Below the pieces are notes generated by a model. The model saw only the letters and a program-made list of their open reading frames with translations, did no database searches and was not told the origin of the DNA. The translations under genes were made by a program, and so were the position numbers. Source: Candidatus Thiomargarita nelsonii (GTDB taxonomy: Bacteria > Pseudomonadota > Gammaproteobacteria > Beggiatoales > Beggiatoaceae). From it: DNA of 64,000 nucleotides. The stretch lies in contig JSZA02000017.1 in the NCBI GenBank assembly GCA_000785145.2, positions 1-64,000 of the forward strand, written 5' to 3'. Positions 42,706-51,017 of the stretch are shown here, piece after piece. Positions within the stretch are counted from its first letter, which is position 1; each line of letters begins with the position of its first letter.

Positions 42706-43419
42706 ATGTATCAACGATATTTTACCCAAGGGCTGAAAACGGTGGTTTTTTCAATCAGTCTCTTATTTTCGCCGGCTATTTTGGCCGATAACCCCAAATT
42801 TGATCTCACCTCAAATATTTTGCATATCCCGCTTGTGGAGGTTGTGTTATTAAATAGTGATCTTGTGTGTTATCGCGCTGATTTGGGATTAATGCCAGAC
42901 AGCAGCACTCTGGCTTTTTCGCTAAGCAGTGCCGCTCCTGTTGATTGTGGGAATGAGCAAGGGTGTCAGAATCCAGGGACTCCGTCTTATAATGAATGCC
43001 AAACGAGACGTTTGCAGGGAACGTGGTCGTTTACTTACACGGATGGTAGCACAACAACGACCCGGATATACACTTTAACGGATGTGCGAGAATCTTCCTC
43101 TGGTGAGTATAGTATCATTGGAACCAATGAAGAGGATGAATTCGTTGTCGCTTTGTATGATGCTGAGGATGAGATGTTTTCTCTTTCGGACCACATTTCA
43201 AGCACTATCGCTCGTTTGTTTATTTTTGATTTGACATCAGAAGATACAGTTGCAGGGTGTTTTTACTTGTTTAAAGAACTTCAGATCGCCAGTGATTGCC
43301 ATGATATGACTGGAAATCGCACTAGCGGCAGGATTCGTGCGGCAAAGCGCGTTCCTATAGAGGCGGTTCAAGGCATATACGAAAAGTCTAAACTTCTGCG
43401 GATGGAACTGATAGACTAA
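42706..43419 (+). CDS. Secreted protein of unknown family, paralogue A
   Basis: 237 residues. The signal peptide TVVFSISLLFSPAILA is cut before DNPKFDL. The mature part has an N-terminal beta region (HIPLVEVVLLNSDLVCYRADLGLM). Then come a cysteine-rich centre (PVDCGNEQGCQNPGTPSYNEC, split here at four Cys), a lipocalin-like stretch LQGTWSFTYTDGSTTTTRIYTL, and further Cys pairs near the end (GCFYLF, SDCHD). Six or more cysteines suggest disulfides in the periplasm or outside. It is paired with a tandem paralogue at 43777. Family not recognised. Confidence 0.8.
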   Translation: MYQRYFTQGLKTVVFSISLLFSPAILADNPKFDLTSNILHIPLVEVVLLNSDLVCYRADLGLMPDSSTLAFSLSSAAPVDCGNEQGCQNPGTPSYNECQTRRLQGTWSFTYTDGSTTTTRIYTLTDVRESSSGEYSIIGTNEEDEFVVALYDAEDEMFSLSDHISSTIARLFIFDLTSEDTVAGCFYLFKELQIASDCHDMTGNRTSGRIRAAKRVPIEAVQGIYEKSKLLRMELID

Positions 43420-43776
43420 ATCAACTGCGTTCAGTAGTCCAAAGCTAAAGCTTTGGACTCCAAAATCTCCGATTTGATTTCAAACGATTCAGCACAACTC
43501 TTAGTTGTTTCGGGAATTTCGCTGCGCGGATTTCCCGAAACCTCCAAAATCTCCGATTTGATTTCAAACGATCCAGCACAACCAACTTTTAATGGGAGCG
43601 ATACCATTAGAAGATATGGATTTGGTGATTTCGACAAGGGAAAACGCTGTCATCTGTTATAGTCAAATACCACCGCAACCGCCTTGTGAAATTCGCTGTT
43701 TAAGTCAGGCAACTTGAATAATGCCTTAAACTAAGTTAATATGTTTGACGCAAATTGTAAACAAGAGGTATTAAAA
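43420..43776. repeat. Intergenic region with a palindrome between 41-bp direct repeats
   Basis: A GTCCAAAGC palindrome lies at 43438-43461. Direct repeats of 41 bp starting CTCCAAAATCTCCGATTTG occur at 43458-43498 and 43542-43582 with one mismatch. They enclose a GTTTCGGGAA...TTCCCGAAAC palindrome (43503-43541). The remaining 190 bp show no feature except the leader of the next gene, which shares AAATTGTAAACAAGAGGTATTAAAA-like sequence, in part, with the leader of paralogue A. Confidence 0.8.
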
Positions 43777-44505
43777 ATGTATCAACGATATTTTACCCAA
43801 GGGCTGAAAACGGTGTTTTTTTCAATCAGTGTCGCTGTGACTCTCTTATTTCCGCCAGCTATTTTGGCTGATAACGCCAAATTGGAGCTAGCATCAGGTA
43901 GTTTGCATCTCCCACTTGTGGAGGTAGTGTTCCCAAATGGTGATGTTGTGTGTTATCAAGCTGATTTGGGATTAATGTCAGGCAGCAGCACCCTGGCTTT
44001 TTCTCTAAGCAGTGCCGCTCCTGTTGATTGTGGGGGTGAGCAAGGGTGTCAGAATCCAGGGACTCCGTCTTATAATGAATGCCAAACGAGACGTTTGCAG
44101 GGAACGTGGTCGTTTACTTACACGGACGGAAGCACAACGACTACCCGGATATACGTTTTTACAGAAGTGCAAGAAAATATAACGAGCCCCAGTGGGTATG
44201 TTCTCATTGGTTCCAATGAAGAGGGTGATTTAGTTATATTTATGTATCATCCTGATGAGGAGGTATTTTCTCTTACAGACCTCAGCACTGAACGGTTTTT
44301 TATGTTTGATTTTGTGTCAGAAGATACAGTTACTGGGTGTTTTTTCTTGCTTAAAGATGGTCTGCCCGCCAGTGATTGCCATGAGATGACTGGAACTCGC
44401 ACTAGCGACAGGATTCGTGCGGCAAAGCGCGTTCCTATAGTTGATGCGGCCATATACGAGATGTCTAAACATTTGTGGATGGAAATGATAGACCAAATGA
44501 AATAA
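43777..44505 (+). CDS. Secreted protein of unknown family, paralogue B
   Basis: 242 residues from the ATG that matches the start of paralogue A; 12 more upstream codons are open but not conserved in A. The signal peptide ends at PPAILA. The two proteins are alike throughout, but the block from STLAFSLSSAAPVD to TDGSTTTTRIY is almost identical in DNA. The last third (residues about 145-200) differs much more. Cysteine positions are conserved. It arose by tandem duplication. Confidence 0.8.
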   Translation: MYQRYFTQGLKTVFFSISVAVTLLFPPAILADNAKLELASGSLHLPLVEVVFPNGDVVCYQADLGLMSGSSTLAFSLSSAAPVDCGGEQGCQNPGTPSYNECQTRRLQGTWSFTYTDGSTTTTRIYVFTEVQENITSPSGYVLIGSNEEGDLVIFMYHPDEEVFSLTDLSTERFFMFDFVSEDTVTGCFFLLKDGLPASDCHEMTGTRTSDRIRAAKRVPIVDAAIYEMSKHLWMEMIDQMK

Positions 44506-44571
44506 GCGCTCGCCCAAGATAAATCTTGGACTCCGAAATGTTGGAGTCCAAAATTTATTTTGGACGACCTC
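44506..44571. repeat. Pair of facing palindromes between convergent genes
   Basis: CCAAGATAAATCTTGG (44513-44532) and CCAAAATTTATTTTGG (44545-44566), the same two types that make up the arrays at 1 and 61881. Confidence 0.9.
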
Positions 44572-47500
44572 CTACTTATTGCACCCCTTTTTCTTTTGCT
44601 GAGACTCTCCATATCCTACCTGCTTGAGACTCCATTCTTCTTCAGAATCAGAAGCCAAACAATCTTTAATCATCTTCGAGGCATCAACCCTTTGATTGGG
44701 CAATAAGCTGATAGTCCCAACATCAATATGTTCTGGGGTTTGAAGTACGCCAGAGGCTTCGACTTGACTGTCGGTTGAGGCGATAAATACGTCGGCATCT
44801 AGGGTCAAATTGCCCCCCTTGTCGGCATCGGCTTTGAGATTGGTGCTATCAAGGATGAGATATTTGGGGCCGCGAATTTCTAAGTTACCCCCAGTACCGG
44901 TTTCTCCGGCAGTCGCGGCGATTTGACTGTCAGTGATTCTGTTATTATTAAGTTCTCTGATTCCTATTAAAATGTTTCCACCATCGGCATGAGTGGATGA
45001 TGTTGATATGGTACTACTGTCTGACATGTCAAGTTGGTGGGCTCCAATGATTATGTTTCCGGCTTGGTTAAAGTCGGCAGTTTCATTATCCGCTGTAATC
45101 TCGGCATTGTTGAGGCGCAGTTTCGAGCTTGTAATTGTTATAGTACCGCCATCCCCTTGACCGCTCGTTGAGGTACTGATTTCTCCGCCATTTTCTAAGG
45201 CAAGCCCGCCCTGAGCATGAGGAATGAGTTCCGCTGAGGCACTAAACAGGCTACCGGGTATGATTTCTACTCCGTCTTCTGGTGTGCCGCCGGCTAATAT
45301 GTTTATTTGTCCGGCATTTCCAGTCTTGCGGGCTGTGCTGAAAATGCCGCTGTTGTTTCCAAAAATTTGGAGGTATTGGGTGGCGGTTATGGCGATTTTG
45401 CCGGCTGAGCCGCTGCCTTGGCTAGAACTGTCAATCTTGCCCCCTTGGGTGATTTCTAGGTTGTTGATGTTAATGTCAATTTCGCCACCTTCTCCGGCGC
45501 CAAAAGTCGAGGTGCTAATTTGTCCGCTTTCTGTCACGGTTAGTGTTGGGACGGGTATAGTCTCGCCGCCAATGGTGATTGTCCCTGCATTGCCTGTGGC
45601 TCGACTGGTACTGAAAATGCCGCTGTTTTCTCCAACAAGATTGATGTATTCTGAGGCTGTAATGGTGATTGTGCCAGCATGACCGCTACTGTCACTAGAA
45701 CTGTCAATGCGCCCCCCTTGAGTGAGTTCTAGGTTGTTGGTGTTAATGTCAATTGTGCCACCGGCTCCAACACCCTTGGTACTACTGTTAATCACGCCGT
45801 CCTGTGTGATTTCTAGGTTGTTGACATTAATGTCAATTTCGCCACCCTCACCGGCGCCAAAAGTTGAGGTGCTAATTTGTCCGCTTTCTGTCACGGTTAG
45901 TGTTGGGACGGGTATAGTCTCGCCGCCAATGGTGATTGTCCCTGCATTGCCTGTGGCGGAACTGGTACTGAAAATGCCGCTGCCTTCTCCAAAAATGTTG
46001 ATGTATTCGGAGGCTGTGATGGTGATTTGGCCGGATGAGCCGCTGCCTTGGCTAGAACTGTCAATATTACCGCCTTGGTTTATTTCTAAATTTTTGATAT
46101 TAATATCAATTTCTCCAGAAACACCCGCACCCCAACTTGCGGTACTAATTTCTCCACCCTCTGTTAGGAGCAGCGTCGGGGCGGGCACGGACGGGTCTTT
46201 GCCAATGGTGATTATCCCTGCATTGCCCGTGGCATCGGGAAACTCATTTTCGTCTCCACTGATACTGGAAATGCCACTGTTTGCCCCAACAATTTTAATG
46301 TATTCGGAGGCTGTAATGGTGATTTTGCCGGCTGAACCGCTGTCGAAAGTGCTGGCTGCAATCGCTGAATTTGTCAAGCTTAAACTGCCAGTCTCAATGT
46401 CAATCGAGCCGGCATCACCACTACCGAGAGTATCCACCTTTAATTCACTGTTCTCTTCGAGCGTTATACTATTTGCCGCCTTAATTTGTATATCGCCTAC
46501 ATTTCCGGTACCCAAAGTGCCGGCTCTAATAGCTGATGAATTTGTCAAGCTTAAACTGCCAGTCTCAATGTCAACCGAGCCGGCATCAGCACTACCGGAA
46601 GTAAGCGTGATCAATTGACTCCCATCTTCGAGCGTTATACTATTTGCCGCTTTAATTTGTATATCTGCACCCTTTCCGGTGGCTAAAATATTTGAATTTG
46701 TCAAGCTTAAACTGCCGGTATCAATGGCAAGCGAGCCGCCATCACCACTACCGGAAGTAAACGTGCTCAATTGACTCCCATCTTCGAGCGTTATACTATT
46801 TGCCGCCTTAATTTGTATATCGCCACCCTTTCCGATGGCTAGAATATTTGAATTTGTCAAGCTTAAACTGCCGGTATCAATGGCAAGCGAGCCGCCATCA
46901 CCACTACCGGAAGTACCCACGAGTAATTTACTCCCCGAGACTAGCGTTATACTATTTGCCGCCTTAATTTGTAGCGAGCCAGCATTTCCGGGACCAGTAC
47001 TGGTGCCCCCGACTGATGAATTTGTCAAGCTTAAACTGCCAGTCTCAATGTCAATCGAGCCGGCATCACCACTACCGAAAGTAACCGTGCTCAATTGACT
47101 CTCCGAGACTAGCGTTATACTATTTGCCGCCTTAATTTGTATATCGCCGGCATTTCCGGTACCAGTAGTGGCTCCAAGAACTGTTGAATTTGTCAAGCTT
47201 AAACTGCCAGTCTCAATGTCAATCGAGCCGCCATCACCACCATTACTATCTTGAGTAGCCACAAGTAAATCACTATCCGATAGCGTTATACTATTTGTCG
47301 CCTTAATCTGTACCGAGCCAGCATTTCCGGTACCAGAAGAGTTTGCCAAAATCTTTGAATTTGTCAAGCTTAAACTGCCAGTCTCAATGGCAAGCGAGCC
47401 GGCATCACCACTACTTTCTGTAGCCACGATTAAGGAACTATTATCTTCGAGCGTTATACTATTTGCCGCCTTAATTTGTATATCGCCGGCATTTCCGGCA

Positions 47501-48597
47501 CCCTTCGTGATGGTCCCTATAACTGATGAATTTGTCAAGCTTAAACTGCCAGTCTCAATGTCAATCGAGCCGGCATCACCACTACTTTCTGTAGCCGTGA
47601 CCAATTTACTCTTCTCTTCGAGCGTTATATTATTTGCAGCCTTAATTTGTATCGAGCCAGCATTTCCAGAGCCATCTGTGCTAGTCCTAATCTCAGTTCT
47701 TTCCATATTTAAACTATTTAAATGACCCATCCCGATCAAAATCGAACCCGCATCACTTCCCCCTATTGGATTAAGGCGAATGGTAGAATCCGTCAACTGC
47801 ATCTCAGTCGCATCCAGTTCAATCCGACTGTTTGCTGAGTTAGAGTCCACTTCAATGGTTGAATTATTCATCACCACCAACTCCCCACCACGGAAAAATA
47901 TTCTTCCCTCACCTTCAACCTTCATCTCTGAATCCGTCACCCTGATCGGTGCCGCACTCTCAATCTCAATCCCCTGCCCGCCCGAAATGTTAGCACCATT
48001 TATCGTTATCTCCCCGCCCACCAAGGCGAAAGTTTTTCCGGTTTGAATTTGACTACCCGTAATAGAAATAGGGGCAGGTGGCGTATCATCATCTAAAAAA
48101 CCAAACGCGGAAAAAGGCTCGGCTGACAGTATCGGCGGATCGTTTTGTGGATTTGTCGCGCTAAAAGTTGTACCATCTTCGAGGATAATTTGATCGGCAG
48201 TACTCGCATAAAATGAGCCGGGCACATTTAAAGTCGCATTTTGACCAAATATGATGCCACGCGGATTGATCAAATAAATATCCGCATTGGGCATATCGGA
48301 GCTGATTTGTCCATCAATGAAAGACTCTCCGCCGGTGACGCGCCCAAACACATTATTGATGTCCAAGGGGCCAGTAAAAGTGGCACTTTCACCAGTGTTA
48401 ACATTGAACTTGTCAAAGCTGTGATACAAATTGCTGCCACTTTGGCTGCCTAAGTCGTGGCCAATCAGATAGTTAGGGCCATCCAGTGTGCTCGCTGGTC
48501 CCACTGTGCCGTCTGTGATAATTTCTGCCGGGATACGGGGTGTGAGTGTTAATAGGAATAGGCTCGTGATGAGCCTTAATCTTGGTTTTTTCATCAT
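44572..48597 (-). CDS. Two-partner-secretion exoprotein (TpsA, filamentous haemagglutinin-like)
   Basis: 1341 residues. A signal peptide (LITSLFLLTLTPRIPA) is followed by the TPS domain (about 25-150) with SNLYHSFDKFNVNTGESATF and NPRGIIFGQNATLNVPGSFYAS. That is the element recognised by a TpsB transporter. Residues about 290-760 hold about ten repeats of 50-57 residues, with GNAGDIQIKAANSITLE and SGDAGSIDIETGSLSLTNS phrases, predicted to form a right-handed beta helix. Residues about 770-1090 have a second repeat type (GQITITASEYINIFG, TGNAGTITIGGETIPVPTL). The C terminus (CLASDSEEEWSLKQVGYGES, CNK) has two cysteines. It is probably a surface fibre or adhesin. The TpsB partner lies at 52748, 4 kb upstream and separated by CHAT and Rpn-like genes. 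Confidence 0.93.
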   Translation of the reverse strand: MMKKPRLRLITSLFLLTLTPRIPAEIITDGTVGPASTLDGPNYLIGHDLGSQSGSNLYHSFDKFNVNTGESATFTGPLDINNVFGRVTGGESFIDGQISSDMPNADIYLINPRGIIFGQNATLNVPGSFYASTADQIILEDGTTFSATNPQNDPPILSAEPFSAFGFLDDDTPPAPISITGSQIQTGKTFALVGGEITINGANISGGQGIEIESAAPIRVTDSEMKVEGEGRIFFRGGELVVMNNSTIEVDSNSANSRIELDATEMQLTDSTIRLNPIGGSDAGSILIGMGHLNSLNMERTEIRTSTDGSGNAGSIQIKAANNITLEEKSKLVTATESSGDAGSIDIETGSLSLTNSSVIGTITKGAGNAGDIQIKAANSITLEDNSSLIVATESSGDAGSLAIETGSLSLTNSKILANSSGTGNAGSVQIKATNSITLSDSDLLVATQDSNGGDGGSIDIETGSLSLTNSTVLGATTGTGNAGDIQIKAANSITLVSESQLSTVTFGSGDAGSIDIETGSLSLTNSSVGGTSTGPGNAGSLQIKAANSITLVSGSKLLVGTSGSGDGGSLAIDTGSLSLTNSNILAIGKGGDIQIKAANSITLEDGSQLSTFTSGSGDGGSLAIDTGSLSLTNSNILATGKGADIQIKAANSITLEDGSQLITLTSGSADAGSVDIETGSLSLTNSSAIRAGTLGTGNVGDIQIKAANSITLEENSELKVDTLGSGDAGSIDIETGSLSLTNSAIAASTFDSGSAGKITITASEYIKIVGANSGISSISGDENEFPDATGNAGIITIGKDPSVPAPTLLLTEGGEISTASWGAGVSGEIDINIKNLEINQGGNIDSSSQGSGSSGQITITASEYINIFGEGSGIFSTSSATGNAGTITIGGETIPVPTLTVTESGQISTSTFGAGEGGEIDINVNNLEITQDGVINSSTKGVGAGGTIDINTNNLELTQGGRIDSSSDSSGHAGTITITASEYINLVGENSGIFSTSRATGNAGTITIGGETIPVPTLTVTESGQISTSTFGAGEGGEIDININNLEITQGGKIDSSSQGSGSAGKIAITATQYLQIFGNNSGIFSTARKTGNAGQINILAGGTPEDGVEIIPGSLFSASAELIPHAQGGLALENGGEISTSTSGQGDGGTITITSSKLRLNNAEITADNETADFNQAGNIIIGAHQLDMSDSSTISTSSTHADGGNILIGIRELNNNRITDSQIAATAGETGTGGNLEIRGPKYLILDSTNLKADADKGGNLTLDADVFIASTDSQVEASGVLQTPEHIDVGTISLLPNQRVDASKMIKDCLASDSEEEWSLKQVGYGESQQKKKGCNK

Positions 48598-48664
48598 ATT
48601 TTCTCCATTGTCGGAACAAAACTACAAGGATTGTTTATATATAATAAAGGATATTGTTGATCGG

Positions 48665-48741
48665 AGTCCACCGTGCAATGCCATATCGTGTCGGGCAACC
48701 ATAAAGGATTGCCCCTACGAAACGGCATTGAGTCCACCGTG
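48665..48741. mobile_element. Minimal CAATGCC-family element with 11-bp target duplication
   Basis: The element spans 48676-48730 (55 bp, the shortest seen), left end CAATGCCATATCG, right end ACGGCATTG, with one GGGCAACCATAAAGGATTGCCC hairpin inside. The target copies AGTCCACCGTG lie at 48665-48675 and 48731-48741. A GTCCAAG palindrome follows at 48750-48774. Confidence 0.9.
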
Positions 48742-48798
48742 GCTCTGAGTCGTCCAAGATAAATCTTGGACTCCGACAGCGTTTCGCTTTTGAGAGGA

Positions 48799-49302
48799 TT
48801 ATTGTTTTTGCTTAGCCTTGTTTAGGTATTCTTCAATCACCTCAATAGGAAGGGCTTTCACCACCTCTGGCGAGGTAAAAACTTTCACCACTTCTTCTTG
48901 TGAACGTTCCTTAACGATTTCTTCTAACGTCAAGGAATTAAGCACCTGTTGTCTAGTCTCTCTCAGATAGTCTTCGACGGTATAAGACATAAATACCTCC
49001 TCAGCACAATAATGCTGATAAAGTTGATTGTTTTTCCAATTCTACCTGATAATTCAATGCCATTAAGTTAAGCTTTTTTGTAGGGTGGGTAGAGCTTCGC
49101 TGCACCCACCAAATCGTTGAAATTTATAACAATGGTGGGTTGGGCGTCCCATAACGATGTATCGCTCTCGCTCTACCCACCCTACAAGATTTCTTAACTT
49201 AATGGCATTGACCTGATAATTAGAGTTGCTGAAATAATCGGTTAAAGTGATCCCAAACAGTCGATGCCAATCGGTTTGAGTTGTCGTTTTTTGAGTGGTC
49301 AT
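48799..49302 (-). pseudogene. Decayed duplicate of the Rpn-like gene at 49886, with internal deletion and MITE
   Basis: The first 31 codons (49302 to 49211) are identical to the intact gene (MTTQKTTTQTDWHRLFGIT to NSNYQV). A MITE (49055-49210) follows, then the codons for ELEK, and then a jump over about 180 residues to the sequence encoding NQLYQHYCAEEVF in a shifted frame. The last 63 codons (MSYTVEDYLRETRQQVLNSL to EYLNKAKQKQ, 48990-48799) are nearly intact, and could be translated alone because GAGGAGGT precedes their ATG. The 80 bp upstream of the gene are duplicated too (49303-49383 versus 50768-50848). Confidence 0.88.
49044..49221. mobile_element. CAATGCC-family MITE with 11-bp target duplication and an empty site in a paralogue
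   Basis: The element spans 49055-49210 (156 bp) with 18-bp perfect termini CAATGCCATTAAGTTAAG and CTTAACTTAATGGCATTG. The target copies ACCTGATAATT lie at 49044-49054 and 49211-49221. The paralogous gene has the uninterrupted site with a single ACCTGATAATT at about 50679-50689, which fixes the element ends and the duplication length. The interior holds TAGGGTGGGTAGAGC...GCTCTACCCACCCTA arms. Confidence 0.96.
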
Positions 49303-49885
49303 TTTTTCAATCCCTATTTAGGCTCAATGCCATTATAATTGATTTTTAGTTGCCTTTTCAAATTTGCTTGACCACCATTTGTTGAGGTCGTTGTTGACCA
49401 TTAGCTGTACTCACCACCACTGTAATGTTAACGACAGCCAATTTAACAGGGATAAGTCAAAACCCTTTGCACCTATAACTCAATGCCATTAAGTTAAGAG
49501 ATATTTGTAGGGTTGTTGGAGTCCACCTTCGGTTTGGGCGAGCCCGCTGCTAGTCCTTACGCTGCCGCTTTGGACTCCAAGTGCCGCCTGAATGTCAAGA
49601 TCAAAAAAAACTTAATTTATAGAAATCCTATTTTAAAAAAAAAATAGGATTTCTTTGACAGTCTCTAACTTTAAATTGACTACCCATAATAGTTTTAGAG
49701 TGGGAACGCTTGTGGTGTGGTGGTGAGTACAACTAATGCAAGCCAGTCGAATAAAACAAACGGCTAAAGCCGTTTGTTGAGGTTTTATTCGTTGTTGACC
49801 ATTAGCTGTACTCACCACCACGACAAAAAACGTCGATATAACAATGATTGAACGTTCCAGTAACGAAGTTTCGCTTTTGAGAGGA
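49303..49885. other. Noncoding region with duplicated leader, hairpins and a partial MITE end
   Basis: 49303-49383 duplicates the leader of the Rpn-like gene. GACCATTAGCTGTACTCACCACCAC occurs in part at 49395-49420 and again at 49796-49820, where it pairs with GTGGTGGTGAGTAC (49718-49733). The second pairing forms a long hairpin with an inner stem AAACGGCT/AGCCGTTT (49760-49778). A lone CAATGCCATTAAGTTAAG end (49482-49499) has no partner. A terminator-like AGAAATCCTATTTT/AAAATAGGATTTCT stem lies at 49621-49654. No gene. Confidence 0.7.
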
Positions 49886-50767
49886 TTATTGTTTTTGCTT
49901 AGCCTTGTTTAGGTATTCTTCAATCACCTCAATAGGAAGGGATTTTAGCATATCTGGTGCTGAAACGGCTTTCACCACCTCTTGCACTGGAACGGCTTTC
50001 ACTAGCGTTGGGAAAGCTTTCACCACTTCTTCTTGTGAACGCCCTCTCAAAATTTCTTCTAACGTCAATGAGTTAAGCACCTGTTGTCTAGTCTCTCTCA
50101 GATAGTCTTCGACGGTATAAGACATAAATACCTCCTCAGCACAATAATGCTGATAAAGTTGATTGATGATCGAACTAAGTTCTGAATTACGCCATTCATG
50201 GTGAGTTTTAGCGTAATTAAAATTTGAAGATACGCTGCTAAACAATTGCCACATCGTATTTCTCTGGGTTTGGGGTATTTGGCTCAAAACGATAACCCGT
50301 ATCACCTTATCTCCCCAAACCAATTCATATACTCCCTCTTTTTTAAAGTCAAGTGGGTATTTTTTGGCCAATTTGCGCGGATAGCGCGTACAAACGGCAT
50401 ACAATTGAAAATCCGTTTCCGGCAATAACTTTTTCTTTTTTTTCGGTTGTGGGGGTGGCGGACTTTCTTGTTTGCGGTAGTTGACGTAATGCCCCACTAG
50501 TTCATTAATCGCCCAAGCATCCAAGGGTTCTTGATGAGATTTATAGGTGAGCAAATTGTGTTGGCGAAGATTATCCAAGCCATCTGGGAGATCGTCAAGC
50601 ATTTGCCCTTGGGATTTTTCAATAATGATGACATCTAAATATTGTTGTTGGAGGGATAAGTCTTTTTCCAATTCTACCTGATAATTAGAGTTGCTGAAAT
50701 AATCGGTTAAAGTGATCCCAAACAGTCGATGCCAATCGGTTTGAGTTGTCGTTTTTTGAGTGGTCAT
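49886..50767 (-). CDS. Rpn/PD-(D/E)XK-nuclease-like protein with C-terminal helical repeat
   Basis: 293 residues. The N-terminal half is consistent with a degenerate Rpn-type PD-(D/E)XK fold: NYQVELEKDLSLQQQYLDVIIIEKS (split here) has the E, D and ExK-like residues in the expected order. A Pro/Lys linker (PPPPQPKKKKK, about 105-117) leads to a conserved block QLYAVCTRYPRKLAKKYPL and VYELVWGDKVIRVIVLSQIP. The C-terminal MSYTVEDYLRETRQQVLNSL and repeats EEVVKA resemble the tails of Rpn/DUF4351 proteins, which are often linked to transposition or recombination-promoting nucleases. Assignment is tentative. A partial copy lies at 48799. Confidence 0.65.
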   Translation of the reverse strand: MTTQKTTTQTDWHRLFGITLTDYFSNSNYQVELEKDLSLQQQYLDVIIIEKSQGQMLDDLPDGLDNLRQHNLLTYKSHQEPLDAWAINELVGHYVNYRKQESPPPPQPKKKKKLLPETDFQLYAVCTRYPRKLAKKYPLDFKKEGVYELVWGDKVIRVIVLSQIPQTQRNTMWQLFSSVSSNFNYAKTHHEWRNSELSSIINQLYQHYCAEEVFMSYTVEDYLRETRQQVLNSLTLEEILRGRSQEEVVKAFPTLVKAVPVQEVVKAVSAPDMLKSLPIEVIEEYLNKAKQKQ

Positions 50768-50848
50768 TTTTTCAATCCCTATTTAGGCTCAATGCCATTA
50801 TAATTGATTTTTAGTTGCCTTTTCAAATTTGCTTGACCACCATTTGTT

Positions 50849-51017
50849 TAGGTTAAATAATATACCAGTCAGGGCAACCATAAAGGATTGCCCCTACGGT
50901 AATCATGGGCTTGTAGGGGCAATCCCTTGTGGTTGCCCTTGGTATAAATTAATCCGTTTATTCCGCGAATCCGTTGTACTCAGCTATAGCTATCCAAGAT
51001 AAATCTTGGACTCCTGC
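50849..51017. repeat. Palindromes between the Rpn-like and CHAT genes
   Basis: GGGCAACC...GGTTGCCC arms in two hairpins (50872-50942), bounded by TATACCAG and TTGGTATA, without CAATGCC ends. A GTCCAAG-type palindrome lies at 50994-51015, touching the CHAT stop. Confidence 0.8.

Noticed and set aside
45224-48046. Plus-strand frames of up to 298 codons opposite the TpsA gene
   Set aside because: They are shadows of the regular TpsA repeats; the composition is an artefact, and the minus-strand gene has signal peptide, TPS domain and full length.
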